Source: Hankyongella sp964404985
Lineage (GTDB): Bacteria > Pseudomonadota > Alphaproteobacteria > Sphingomonadales > Sphingomonadaceae
Assembly (NCBI GenBank): GCA_964404985.1
Contig: CAYOMD010000011.1
Coordinates: 7,623 to 71,622, forward strand
DNA length: 64,000 nt
Direction of reading: 5' to 3'
Shown: positions 8,621 through 15,945 of the stretch, one piece after another
How positions within the stretch are numbered: position 1 is the stretch's first letter
Layout of the letters: the number at the start of each line of letters is the position of its first letter
Made by a program: the position numbers and the translations under genes
Notes under the pieces: model-generated
Told to the model about the DNA's origin: nothing
The model's database searches: none
Seen by the model: the letters and a program-made list of their open reading frames with translations, nothing else

Positions 8621-9906
8621 TGTCCGGTCATCAGGTCGCGGGCAAAGGCCACCGCCTGCACGTCCGGCGCGAGGCGTGCGGCAGCACTCTTCGGGATCAG
8701 CAGGGTCGCGGCACCGCGCTGGCTGAGCGCCCCGGCGATGGTGCGCGCCCGGCTGCCGGCACCCCAGAACAGGTCAAAGCGGTTCGGCCCCTTGATCGCG
8801 CCGCCGGTATCCTGCGCCACCATCAACCGGGCAAACGGGATGACTTTCCTGACGTCCGCCGGGTCCGGGTGCCGGGTGTCCAGCCACAGCGGCGCACCGA
8901 GCGGCACGAACGCCGGGTCCGCCGCGACCGACACCTCGCCGATCAGCGGGACGCCAAGCGCACCGATCGGGCCATCGAGCGCCGGGTCGAGCGCGCGGAA
9001 GAATACATAGGATTTGTTCTCGCGCATCAGGGCCTTGCCCGGTTCCGGGTTGGCCTTCAGCCAGCGGATGATGCCATCCATGGTGGCCTCGCCGGGGGCG
9101 AGCGCATTCTGCTCGCGCAGGCGTTTGCCGATGCCGACATAGCCATGGCCGTTCTGCCCGTCATAGCCGACGCGCAGGATCGTGCCATCCGGCAGCCGGA
9201 CCCGGCCAGAGCCCTGGATTTGCAGGAAAAACACTTCATGGGGGTCAGCAGCCCACGCGAGTTCCAGCCCGCGCCCGGCCAGTGCGCCATCCTCGATCGC
9301 CGCGCGGTCGAAGAAGGGTTTCAGTGCCTGGTCCTTGACGGCACCGCGGATAACCCTGCCGTTCAGATCCTTGGCGAAGTCGCCGAGGTTGGCATCGACC
9401 AGCTCCGGCGGGCGGCGATAGAGCGGCACCGCAAAGTCGGCGGATGGGGCCAGCGCGCCGGCGAGTTCCAGCTCGAAATAGCCGGTGTTCAACCCGGAGC
9501 CATCTCCGACGATGATGGCCGTAAAATTATCCTCGAAGAAACGGCGTGCCGCCGCGTCATCGGGATTGACCGGCAGGGCAGCGCAGGGGGCCTGCCAGTC
9601 GGCGGGCTGGGTCAGGCCGCTGCGATCCTCCCGCCGCATCAATGCTTTGCAGGACCGGGCGAGTGCCCTCAGAGCAAGCGCCTGGCCACCGTTCGTCCAG
9701 CCGGGCAGTTCGGCGAGCCCCGGACCCATGGCAACACCCAGCTCCTGCGCGGACTTGGGCAGGGGCGGCGGCACTGGTGGTTGCGGCTGCTGCGGTGCTT
9801 CAACCGGCGCGACAGGGGCAGTGGGGTGCGATGGCACGCTGGCGGGCGTCGCGCACCCGGCCAGTGTGGCCAGCCCGAGCAGTGCCAGAACGCGCAGGCG
9901 CATCAC
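8617..9906 (-). CDS. mltA: Membrane-bound lytic murein transglycosylase A
   Basis: This 429-aa lipoprotein has an N-terminal signal ending in the lipobox LAGC (Cys19), then a proline-rich linker to about residue 45. The MltA barrel follows with LNTGYFE and LPLYRRP-like elements, and the 3D domain motif AQDTGGAIKG plus NRFDLFWG, which carries the catalytic aspartate region. It cleaves peptidoglycan glycan strands in the periplasm, releasing anhydromuropeptides. It overlaps the upstream Tim44-like gene by 4 bases and the downstream smr gene by 4 bases, forming a tight three-gene operon. Confidence 0.93.
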   Translation of the reverse strand: MMRLRVLALLGLATLAGCATPASVPSHPTAPVAPVEAPQQPQPPVPPPLPKSAQELGVAMGPGLAELPGWTNGGQALALRALARSCKALMRREDRSGLTQPADWQAPCAALPVNPDDAAARRFFEDNFTAIIVGDGSGLNTGYFELELAGALAPSADFAVPLYRRPPELVDANLGDFAKDLNGRVIRGAVKDQALKPFFDRAAIEDGALAGRGLELAWAADPHEVFFLQIQGSGRVRLPDGTILRVGYDGQNGHGYVGIGKRLREQNALAPGEATMDGIIRWLKANPEPGKALMRENKSYVFFRALDPALDGPIGALGVPLIGEVSVAADPAFVPLGAPLWLDTRHPDPADVRKVIPFARLMVAQDTGGAIKGPNRFDLFWGAGSRARTIAGALSQRGAATLLIPKSAAARLAPDVQAVAFARDLMTGQ

Positions 9907-10541
9907 TCTTCGGTGTCGGTTGCCGTGAGCAGCCAGACAGGGTCGGCGGCGTGGGTGTTGCGGCTGAAGGTCCAGACATCGTGGGTCTCGAGCGTCTCGC
10001 CGGGGGCACCCTCGACCACCGCTCCGGCGGCATTCCGGGTCAGCGCGGAGATCCGGGAGTCGAAGCGCACGGCGATTTCCGCCATCGTGCCATCCAGGGC
10101 TGCGCTCACATACTCTGCGCGGTCGATGCTGATGAGGCTGTTCTCGACGCTCAGGCCGTCGGCAGCACGGGCATCGAGCACCTGTTCGAACTGGGCCAGC
10201 ACATCATCTGCGACATAGGGCCTCAACTCGGCGCGGTCGCCCCGCCAGAACGCTTCCAGGATGTGGCGGTAGGCGGCCTGCGACTTGTTCAGGAAGTCAT
10301 CCGGGTCAAAATTGCGGTCAGCCTGGGCAATGGCCTGGAACGGTTCGCGGACCACTGCCGGCCACTCGCCGCCGAAGCCACGACCGGCTGGGCGTTTCTC
10401 CGCCATGCGGGGTGGCACGGGTGGCTCACCGGGAAAACCATCGCGTACAGGCTTTTCCTCGCCGGTGCGGCGGCCCAGCACACTCACCAGGCGCAAGGCG
10501 ATAAAACCTGCCAACATGGCCAGAAACACGATTTCGATCAT
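9903..10541 (-). CDS. Tim44-like membrane-associated protein (TimA-type)
   Basis: This 212-aa protein has one N-terminal membrane helix (IVFLAMLAGFIALRLVSVLG), a charged linker, then a Tim44-like domain from about residue 80 (SQAAYRHILEAFWRGD, then LRPYVADDVLAQF). Bacterial Tim44-like proteins are inner-membrane proteins related to the mitochondrial import subunit; their exact bacterial role is unsettled. It is divergent from secB, an arrangement common in alphaproteobacteria, and is the first gene of the timA-mltA-smr operon. Confidence 0.88.
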   Translation of the reverse strand: MIEIVFLAMLAGFIALRLVSVLGRRTGEEKPVRDGFPGEPPVPPRMAEKRPAGRGFGGEWPAVVREPFQAIAQADRNFDPDDFLNKSQAAYRHILEAFWRGDRAELRPYVADDVLAQFEQVLDARAADGLSVENSLISIDRAEYVSAALDGTMAEIAVRFDSRISALTRNAAGAVVEGAPGETLETHDVWTFSRNTHAADPVWLLTATDTEE

Positions 10542-10609
10542 GAGTGCGTCCGTCGCTCCAGAGGGTTTGCGCCGCTAACCGGCACACGCATTACATATGA
10601 TGTTCGTTT

Positions 10610-10635
10610 TGTCAGCCAACACCTTATGGCTGACA
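10610..10635. promoter_or_regulatory. 8-bp inverted repeat between timA-like gene and secB
   Basis: TGTCAGCC and GGCTGACA are perfect inverted arms separated by 10 bases, in the 232-base divergent intergenic region. The position, 69 bases from the timA-like start and 139 from secB, suits an operator or a promoter-linked element serving one or both directions. No known regulator is assigned. Confidence 0.35.
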
Positions 10636-10773
10636 CGATTAACTCCACCATAACAACTCGCGTGCGTGCGGTCCATCCGGTCACGAAGGGGTTAGGCGCG
10701 GACTGCTCTCGGCTTGCCAGCCCCAAGCTGCGCATGATAGCGCCGAACGCATTATACCCAGCAAGGACCAGAC

Positions 10774-11247
10774 ATGACCGACGACATTGATCCCGCCCCG
10801 CAGCCCCAAGGACCGCAAGTCGGCTTCCTGGCCCAGTATGTCAAAGACCTCTCGTTCGAGCACCCCAATGCCCCGCGTTCGCTGCAAGGCGGCGAGGGCG
10901 AGCCGCGGATCGACGTGAATGTGGGCGTCGGGTCGCAGCCGCTGTCCGACTCTGTCTATGAGGTCGAACTCAAGATCCGTGCGGTGGCGCGCAATGCGGA
11001 ACTGACCCTGTTCATCGCCGACCTGACCTATGCAGGCCTGTTCGCGCTCGGCGGTTTCCCGGCCGACCAGCTGGACCTGTTCCTGCGCATCGAAGGCCCG
11101 CGGCTGCTGTTCCCGTTTGCCCGGCGCATCCTGTCGGATGTGACCCGCGACGGTGGCTTCCCGCCACTGCTGCTCGATCCGATGGATTTCGGGGCGCTCT
11201 ACATCCAGTCCATGCAGCAACAGCAGGCTGAAACGCCGCTTCAGTGA
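10774..11247 (+). CDS. secB: Protein-export chaperone SecB
   Basis: This 157-aa protein has normal SecB length and the family signature: FLAQYVKDLSFEHPNAP at residues 16-32, the conserved VYEVELKI strand, and the C-terminal FPPLLLDPMDFGALY segment that forms the groove edge. The tetramer keeps preproteins unfolded and passes them to SecA. The start is preceded by AAGGA. The stop overlaps the GTG start of murJ. Confidence 0.97.
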   Translation: MTDDIDPAPQPQGPQVGFLAQYVKDLSFEHPNAPRSLQGGEGEPRIDVNVGVGSQPLSDSVYEVELKIRAVARNAELTLFIADLTYAGLFALGGFPADQLDLFLRIEGPRLLFPFARRILSDVTRDGGFPPLLLDPMDFGALYIQSMQQQQAETPLQ

Positions 11248-12740
11248 GCGATCACCAGGGCTCGCTCGGGCGCAGTGCGGCAACCGTTAGCGCCCTGACC
11301 CTGGGCAGCCGCATCCTCGGCTTCGTCCGCGACATGGCGCTGGCCCGGCTGATCGGGGCCGGCCCGGTCGCCGATGCGTTGTTCCTGGCCTTGCGTGTGC
11401 CGGAACTCATGCGCCGGCTGGTGGCAGAGGGGGCGGTGGCAGCGGCACTGGCGCCTGCGGTACAGGCGGCCCGGCATGCTGGCGGCCCCACGGCAGCAGC
11501 GCAGCTGGTGAGTGCTGCGCTGGGCGTGGTGCTGCCGCTGGCCTTGCTCGTCAGTGCGCTGGCGGCCCTGGCCGCGCCGGGCATAGCAGCAGCACTCGGC
11601 GGGCCAGACCCGCGGTTGACGGCAATTTTGCTGGCCGCTGTCGCGCCGTTTCTGGGGGCGACGCTGGTCAGTGCGCTGCTGGGGGCGCTGCTCAACGGTC
11701 TCAACCGGTTTGCGTGTGTGGCCGCCATGCCGGTGCTGCTCAATCTGGTGCTGCTTATGGCACTCGCGCTGGCTCCCAGTGACCAGGTGGCACTTGCCCG
11801 CTGGCAGGCAGGCGCGATGGCACTTGGCGGCCTGGTCCAGGCGGTGGTGCTGGCGGTTGCCTGCCGGGGTTTTGGCCTGCGCCTGAGCCTACCCGGCTTG
11901 CCGGGGCTTGCAACCCTCAGTGCGATCGGCCGGGCGCTGCTGCCAGCGGTGGTCAGCATCGGGCTGTACCAGCTTTTGCAGTTCATCGGCGGGGTCATCG
12001 CGGCGCGCAGCGGCCCCGGCGCGGTCGCCCACCTGCACTTTGCGGACCGTTTCGTGCAACTGCCGCTTGGCGTGCTCGGGATCGGCATCAGCACAGCCCT
12101 GACCCAGACCCTGGCCGCGCAAGCGGCTGCGGGTTCAACGGAATCGCCGGCCGAATCGCAAGCACTGGAGGCAACGCTGGCGATTGCACTGCCGGCGGGT
12201 GCCGCGCTGGCGCTGATCGCCCCGGAGATCGTGCGCGCGGTCTATCAAGGGGGCGCGTTCGGGGCCGATGCGACCCGTGCGACCGCACAGACTCTGGCAG
12301 TGCTGGCCGGCGGGTTGCCCGGCTTCGTGCTGGCCCGCGTGCTGATGGCGCGGTGCTTCGCCCTGGCCCGTCATGCAGTGCTGGTGCGCAGTGGCGTGCT
12401 GGCGCTGGCGGTGTTCGGGGTGGTGATCGTGTTTGCCACATCGGTTGCCGGCACAGTGCCGGTTGCCGCTGCCATCAGTCTGGGCGGCTGGGCCCAGTGC
12501 GTGGGCTTGTGGCGGCGCGGGGTGCTGCGCCCGCAGCAGATATGGCGGCTGGTGCGGCTGGGTCTGGCGACCGGCATCATGGCGCTCGGTCTGCTTGGCC
12601 TGAAGCCGTTGGCCGCCCTTCTGTCGCCGGTGGCCGCACTCGGCCTGCTGGTGGCGGGCGGGCTGGGGGTCTACGCGCTCGCCGCCCGGCTGCTGTGCGG
12701 CTACAAGGCTTGGGACTTGTGGCGGGCGCTCAAGCACTGA
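11244..12740 (+). CDS. murJ: Lipid II flippase MurJ
   Basis: This is a 498-aa integral membrane protein of the MATE/MOP superfamily with about 14 hydrophobic segments. The N-terminal SRILGFVRDMALARLIGAG, including the conserved FxRD, is diagnostic. A PLGVLGIGISTALTQTLA segment in the middle is also typical. It moves lipid II across the inner membrane for peptidoglycan synthesis. It starts with GTG inside the secB stop codon (GTGA), so the two are coupled. Composition is very rich in leucine and alanine, normal for this family in GC-rich genomes. Confidence 0.95.
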   Translation: MSDHQGSLGRSAATVSALTLGSRILGFVRDMALARLIGAGPVADALFLALRVPELMRRLVAEGAVAAALAPAVQAARHAGGPTAAAQLVSAALGVVLPLALLVSALAALAAPGIAAALGGPDPRLTAILLAAVAPFLGATLVSALLGALLNGLNRFACVAAMPVLLNLVLLMALALAPSDQVALARWQAGAMALGGLVQAVVLAVACRGFGLRLSLPGLPGLATLSAIGRALLPAVVSIGLYQLLQFIGGVIAARSGPGAVAHLHFADRFVQLPLGVLGIGISTALTQTLAAQAAAGSTESPAESQALEATLAIALPAGAALALIAPEIVRAVYQGGAFGADATRATAQTLAVLAGGLPGFVLARVLMARCFALARHAVLVRSGVLALAVFGVVIVFATSVAGTVPVAAAISLGGWAQCVGLWRRGVLRPQQIWRLVRLGLATGIMALGLLGLKPLAALLSPVAALGLLVAGGLGVYALAARLLCGYKAWDLWRALKH

Positions 12741-12872
12741 CCCACTGCCATGCCAAAGCCGGCGCTTGTTATTTCGTCTGGCGCATGCTGGTGTGACAAC
12801 CGACAGCGGAGGATCGCGTGCGCTCAACCGCAGGGGTGAGATCGTGGTGCGAAGTCCAAAGGGAGTGCGGTG

Positions 12873-13460
12873 ATGCGTATTTTCGTCATGGCGGCGGCGG
12901 TCGCCCTGAGCCTTTCAGCCTGCGGTGAAGCCGCCCCGAAGAGACCGGCAGGAGCTGGGCTAAAGGCGCAGGCCATGCCCAAAGTCCCCGGTGCAGTCCC
13001 GCCTGAGGGCTGTCCTGGCTTTGATCCGAAACAAAACGCACAACAGAACGCGAAGCGCACCGGGGCTTTCCTGAAGAACGAAGCACTGGCCGCCGCTGAG
13101 CGTGCCCGCATTATCGCTGAGTTGACGGCAACGCTGAACGCGTTACCGGCGTGGGCTCCGGTCTACCCTTGCGCATTTCTGCTGAGCGCGGACACGCCCC
13201 CCGATGGTTCGGGTATTCTGCAGTTGACCTTTGAGCTTGATGAGGATGCGCCAACCGTCGCGGCGTTCTACACACAGCAGTTTCAGGGCAAGGGCATGGT
13301 GACCTCGAACGTTGAGCGTGGCAACGGCCCGGTTGTACACACAGTGAACGTTGAAGGCCCGCTAGGGATCATCGACGTGCACATCCAGGAGTTCCCGGCC
13401 GAGAATGGCATAGCCCCGCCCTTGTCCATCGTCCTGCGTGCCGAGGGGCTGCCGGTCTGA
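12873..13460 (+). CDS. Hypothetical lipoprotein
   Basis: This 195-aa protein has a signal peptide (MRIFVMAAAVALSLSAC) ending in a lipobox with Cys17, so it is predicted to be anchored in the periplasm. The mature part has a helical segment around residues 50-90 and an alpha/beta part (ILQLTFELDEDAPTVAAFY) that resembles small periplasmic domains in which a steric-like surface binds ligand, but I assign no family. AAAGGGAG precedes the ATG; a GTG three bases earlier is also possible. It is 130 bases after murJ and may be transcribed separately. Confidence 0.7.
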   Translation: MRIFVMAAAVALSLSACGEAAPKRPAGAGLKAQAMPKVPGAVPPEGCPGFDPKQNAQQNAKRTGAFLKNEALAAAERARIIAELTATLNALPAWAPVYPCAFLLSADTPPDGSGILQLTFELDEDAPTVAAFYTQQFQGKGMVTSNVERGNGPVVHTVNVEGPLGIIDVHIQEFPAENGIAPPLSIVLRAEGLPV

Positions 13461-13492
13461 CCGGCTTAAGTGTCTGATAATATTTGATGGAA

Positions 13493-13587
13493 TCGTCATT
13501 GCGAGGAGCCGCAGGCGACGCGGCAATCCAGCGTCCATGGTTTTTTTGCTGGATCGCCACGACTGCAGGGCAGTCTCGCGATGACGA
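13493..13587. repeat. Dispersed-type stem-loop repeat (MITE/REP-like)
   Basis: The outer arms TCGTCATTGCGAG and CTCGCGATGACGA are inverted with one mismatch. Inside, CAATCCAGC faces GCTGGAT around a T-rich loop. This layout, starting near CGTCATTGCGAGGAGC and ending near CGCGATGACG, resembles short palindromic elements found in many copies in some alphaproteobacterial genomes. It begins 33 bases after the lipoprotein stop and might also stop transcription. Confidence 0.6.
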
Positions 13588-13764
13588 ACGGGTCAAAGTG
13601 AAGTCACTACTCTACAGGCAGAGACATCACCCTCCTCGTTCGTGTCGAGGCACGTCGCGACACGTCCAGATGATGCAGGCGACGCTTAGGCGAAATGGCG
13701 CGGCTGAGCGGAGCGAAGTCGAACCCGCGGGTTGGGTTGGCGGGCGGCAACCCGCAATCAAAGG
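13588..13764. other. Non-coding flank before the island
   Basis: Together with the repeat just before it, this makes about 300 bases without a gene after the lipoprotein. It contains a GAGCGGAGCGAAGTCGAA segment of the kind common in intergenic repeats, and no reading frame with coding character. It is the chromosomal flank of the tRNA-Leu island. Confidence 0.5.
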
Positions 13765-13782
13765 TGGTGCCCAGAAGAGGAC
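13765..13782. repeat. Left attachment-site copy (attL)
   Basis: These 18 bases match the last 18 bases of the tRNA-Leu gene at 20145-20162 at 17 of 18 positions, in the same orientation. After position 13782 the sequence stops resembling the tRNA. This is the pattern left when an element integrates in a tRNA 3' end and duplicates it. Confidence 0.75.
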
Positions 13783-13794
13783 AAACAAGTAAAA

Positions 13795-13817
13795 AGTAAG
13801 TATTTGATATACTTACT
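13795..13817. repeat. 9-bp perfect palindrome just inside attL
   Basis: AGTAAGTAT and ATACTTACT are perfect inverted arms around TTGAT, beginning 13 bases inside the attL copy. It is AT-rich, unlike the flank. It could be an integrase arm or core-flanking site, or part of a promoter; there is no gene within 340 bases. Confidence 0.35.
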
Positions 13818-14108
13818 ATCTACACATTTCGAAGATTGAAATGCCACTTGCCATGCCCCCAAGTCTGAATTGCTTACAAGATTTGGGTCTCTAAGCACTG
13901 TTTCAGGCACATTCATCATGTATCACGGTGTATCGTTCCAATGCAAGCTTTTTGGTTCGATTTATTTGTGCCTACTTGTTGCAATACGTACCGGTTTTGT
14001 GTCCTCGCGGTTCGATCGCGCCATTGGCATGGCGCCTTCGGCCATGAGCCGCTGACCATGCTCCCCCAGTCGAAGATCTATCGAAATGGGCAAGGTGATC
14101 CTCTGCAG
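13818..14108. other. Island leader without a recognisable gene
   Basis: About 290 AT-richer bases between the palindrome near attL and the operator of the XRE gene. Short open frames exist on both strands, but none has a convincing ribosome site or protein-like composition. It probably holds the promoter of the XRE gene and attachment-site sequence. Confidence 0.4.
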
Positions 14109-14142
14109 GGTATATTGCAGAGTTATACCTTCCAGGGTATAC
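14109..14142. promoter_or_regulatory. Triple GGTATA/TATACC operator of the XRE gene
   Basis: Three boxes occur at 14109-14114 (GGTATA), 14124-14129 (TATACC) and 14136-14142 (GGTATAC), ending about 20 bases before the XRE start. Alternating orientation and roughly turn-like spacing suggest a cooperative autoregulatory operator for the HipB-like protein that follows. This is read from sequence; no binding data exist. Confidence 0.5.
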
Positions 14143-14162
14143 GGGGGCCAACGGAGGCAGTG

Positions 14163-14408
14163 ATGGATCAGCTTGTAAGACTGCCGAGGCAGCTAGGCGC
14201 AATCATCCAGAGTGCGCGTTTGCGGCAGGGGATGACCCAGTCAGAGCTGGCCGGCATTTCCGGCACACAGCAGAAAACCATATCAGCCATCGAGAACGGC
14301 AGCGTCGGAGTAAAGCTCGGCACGCTGCTCCGCGTGATCGGGAGCCTCGATCTTGATATCAAGATCGGGCCGCGAGAGCGTGGCCCTGCCATTGAGGATG
14401 TCTTCTGA
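14163..14408 (+). CDS. XRE-family regulator, HipB-like antitoxin type
   Basis: This 81-aa protein is one helix-turn-helix domain (residues about 12-65). GMTQSELAGISGTQQKTISA is the recognition part, and the tail LDLDIKIGPRERGPAIEDVF resembles HipB antitoxins. ACGGAGG precedes the ATG at a good distance. HipB normally represses and neutralises the kinase HipA, but no HipA gene follows: the next gene is AbiEi-like and 109 bases away. It is therefore an orphan antitoxin, a lone regulator or the island's own repressor. Confidence 0.8.
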   Translation: MDQLVRLPRQLGAIIQSARLRQGMTQSELAGISGTQQKTISAIENGSVGVKLGTLLRVIGSLDLDIKIGPRERGPAIEDVF

Positions 14409-14478
14409 GGCCAATCCATATAGCTTTTGCGTCATTGATGCCCCATTGCGTCAGGCCGCACGCATATGATATTTTTCC

Positions 14479-14503
14479 TCGGACAATATTTCATTTTGTC
14501 CGA
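14479..14503. promoter_or_regulatory. Palindromic operator of the first AbiEi-like gene
   Basis: TCGGACAA and TTGTCCGA are perfect 8-bp inverted arms with a 9-base AT-rich spacer, ending 14 bases before the ATG. AbiEi antitoxins of type IV systems are known to repress their own promoters through inverted repeats, so this is a likely autoregulatory site. Confidence 0.55.
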
Positions 14504-14517
14504 TGTAAAGTATCAGA

Positions 14518-15162
14518 ATGATCGAACTGCAGACCCAAAAGGACAAGGCCGTAGCGCTGCTCACGCAGCGAACCATGATGCGCGCCTACGAACTCAAAGC
14601 GGAAGGGGTGACCGCAGCGACGCTAGCCAGAGCGGTAAGCGATGGTGAAATCATCAGGGCAGGCCGGGGCCTTTATCAGCTCCCCGATGGCGGCGACAGC
14701 GCGCACATGGCCCTTGCCGAAGTGAGCAAGCGTATCCCTGATGGTGTTATCTGTCTGGTGTCGGCACTGACCTATCACGACCTCACGGATCAGATGCCAC
14801 GCCAGGTCTGGGTGGCCATCGGTGCCAAGGACTGGGCCCCGAGGGTCGATTATCCGAAGGTGCGCATCGTCCGCCTCCGCGAGCCCTATCTCGGTTATGG
14901 AATTGAGCGCCACACCATCGCCGGGGTCGAGGTGGCAATCTACTCAGTCGCCAAATCGCTGGCAGACGCGTTTCGAAACGCACGGCTTGTTGATCGCTCC
15001 GTGGCAATTGAAAGTCTGCGCAGCGCGATCGAGCAGCACAAGGCGACGCCTGCCGAGATTGCACAGGCAGCGCAGGATTGCGGAGCATGGAAGATCATGC
15101 GCCCCTATCTCGAGGCCCTGGTGCAGAATGGCCAGCCTGGCCATTTTTGGGCTCACAGGTGA
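14518..15162 (+). CDS. AbiEi-like antitoxin/transcriptional regulator, orphan
   Basis: This 214-aa protein begins with a small winged-helix segment (residues about 18-60: MMRAYELKAEGVTAATLARA then EIIRAGRGLYQLP), as in the AbiEi antitoxin family. A middle/C-terminal domain follows (VSALTYHDLTDQMPRQVWVA, AKSLADAFRNARLVDRSVAI). AbiEi proteins repress their own operon and neutralise the nucleotidyltransferase toxin AbiEii. No toxin gene follows here: 174 non-coding bases lead to a second, different antitoxin. It is thus an orphan or a stand-alone regulator. The family assignment is fairly sure; the role is not. Confidence 0.75.
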   Translation: MIELQTQKDKAVALLTQRTMMRAYELKAEGVTAATLARAVSDGEIIRAGRGLYQLPDGGDSAHMALAEVSKRIPDGVICLVSALTYHDLTDQMPRQVWVAIGAKDWAPRVDYPKVRIVRLREPYLGYGIERHTIAGVEVAIYSVAKSLADAFRNARLVDRSVAIESLRSAIEQHKATPAEIAQAAQDCGAWKIMRPYLEALVQNGQPGHFWAHR

Positions 15163-15291
15163 GTGGACTTGATCGCATTTCGCCATGGCTTTGGATTTTG
15201 CCTCGACTGAAAGCGATAGGGAGCTTTGAGTGTTTTGATCAGCTTTCATGTTTATATATAGATAGGTAGGGTCGATATAGCCGATCTTGCT

Positions 15292-15321
15292 TGTTAGAAA
15301 AAATGATGCTATTTTCTAACA
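15292..15321. promoter_or_regulatory. Palindromic operator of the second antitoxin gene
   Basis: TGTTAGAAAA and TTTTCTAACA are perfect 10-bp inverted arms around a 10-base spacer, ending 15 bases before the ATG and just before the ribosome site AAAGGA. Its position would let a bound repressor block transcription or initiation. It differs in sequence from the operator at 14479-14503, so the two antitoxin genes are probably controlled separately. Confidence 0.6.
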
Positions 15322-15336
15322 GAAAGGATTGGACAG

Positions 15337-15945
15337 ATGGCTGCCGTTGCCGACAGCATCATCAAGCGCGTACGAGGGAAGGGGCGAGGTTGGGCCTTTA
15401 CGCCCAAGGATTTCCTCGACCTCGGTACACGCGCATCTGTTGATATGGCGCTGACCCGTCTGACGCAATCCGGCCACATCCGCCGGATCGGGCGAGGCCT
15501 TTACGACTATCCGAAGCTTCATGACCGTTTGGGCGCGCTAACGCCCGAGGCCGATGCAATCGCGCAGGCAGTGGCCACTCAAGGTGGCGACAAGCTCGTT
15601 CGATCAGGAGCGCAAGCGGCCAATCGCCTCGGACTCTCCACCCAGGTCCCGGCAAAGGCAAGCTATGCGACAAGCGGGCCAACGCGCGTGAAGAAGGTCG
15701 CAGGTCGCACGATTGCGCTCAAGCGATCGCGCGCGCCCATCCTCGACAGCGCCTTTCCCCGCGCCAATGCTGTGCTGCAAATGCTGGCCCATGCCGGCAA
15801 GGCGAACGTCGATGATGATCTCATTCAGCGTCTCGCAGCGGGCATCGATGACCGCGATTTGCAGGCGCTCAGAAAGGCGCAGGCACAGATGCCAAGCTGG
15901 ATGAGTGATGCCGTTTTCAAGATGAGCGCAGCGCGGCATGGATGA
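15337..15945 (+). CDS. AbiEi-type antitoxin (DUF6088-like)
   Basis: This 202-aa protein has an N-terminal winged-helix part (residues about 5-60: RVRGKGRGWAFTPKDFLDLG, then VDMALTRLTQSGHIRRIGRG, ending YDYP), as in antitoxins paired with AbiEii-type toxins. The centre has a basic stretch (TRVKKVAGRTIALKRSRAP). It overlaps the start of the toxin gene by 8 bases, the usual antitoxin-first layout with translational coupling. It should repress its own promoter and block the toxin. Confidence 0.82.
   Translation: MAAVADSIIKRVRGKGRGWAFTPKDFLDLGTRASVDMALTRLTQSGHIRRIGRGLYDYPKLHDRLGALTPEADAIAQAVATQGGDKLVRSGAQAANRLGLSTQVPAKASYATSGPTRVKKVAGRTIALKRSRAPILDSAFPRANAVLQMLAHAGKANVDDDLIQRLAAGIDDRDLQALRKAQAQMPSWMSDAVFKMSAARHG

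Noticed and set aside
13870..14055. Short open frames at the left end of the island
   Set aside because: No ribosome site or recognisable domain; the only convincing gene here starts at 14163.
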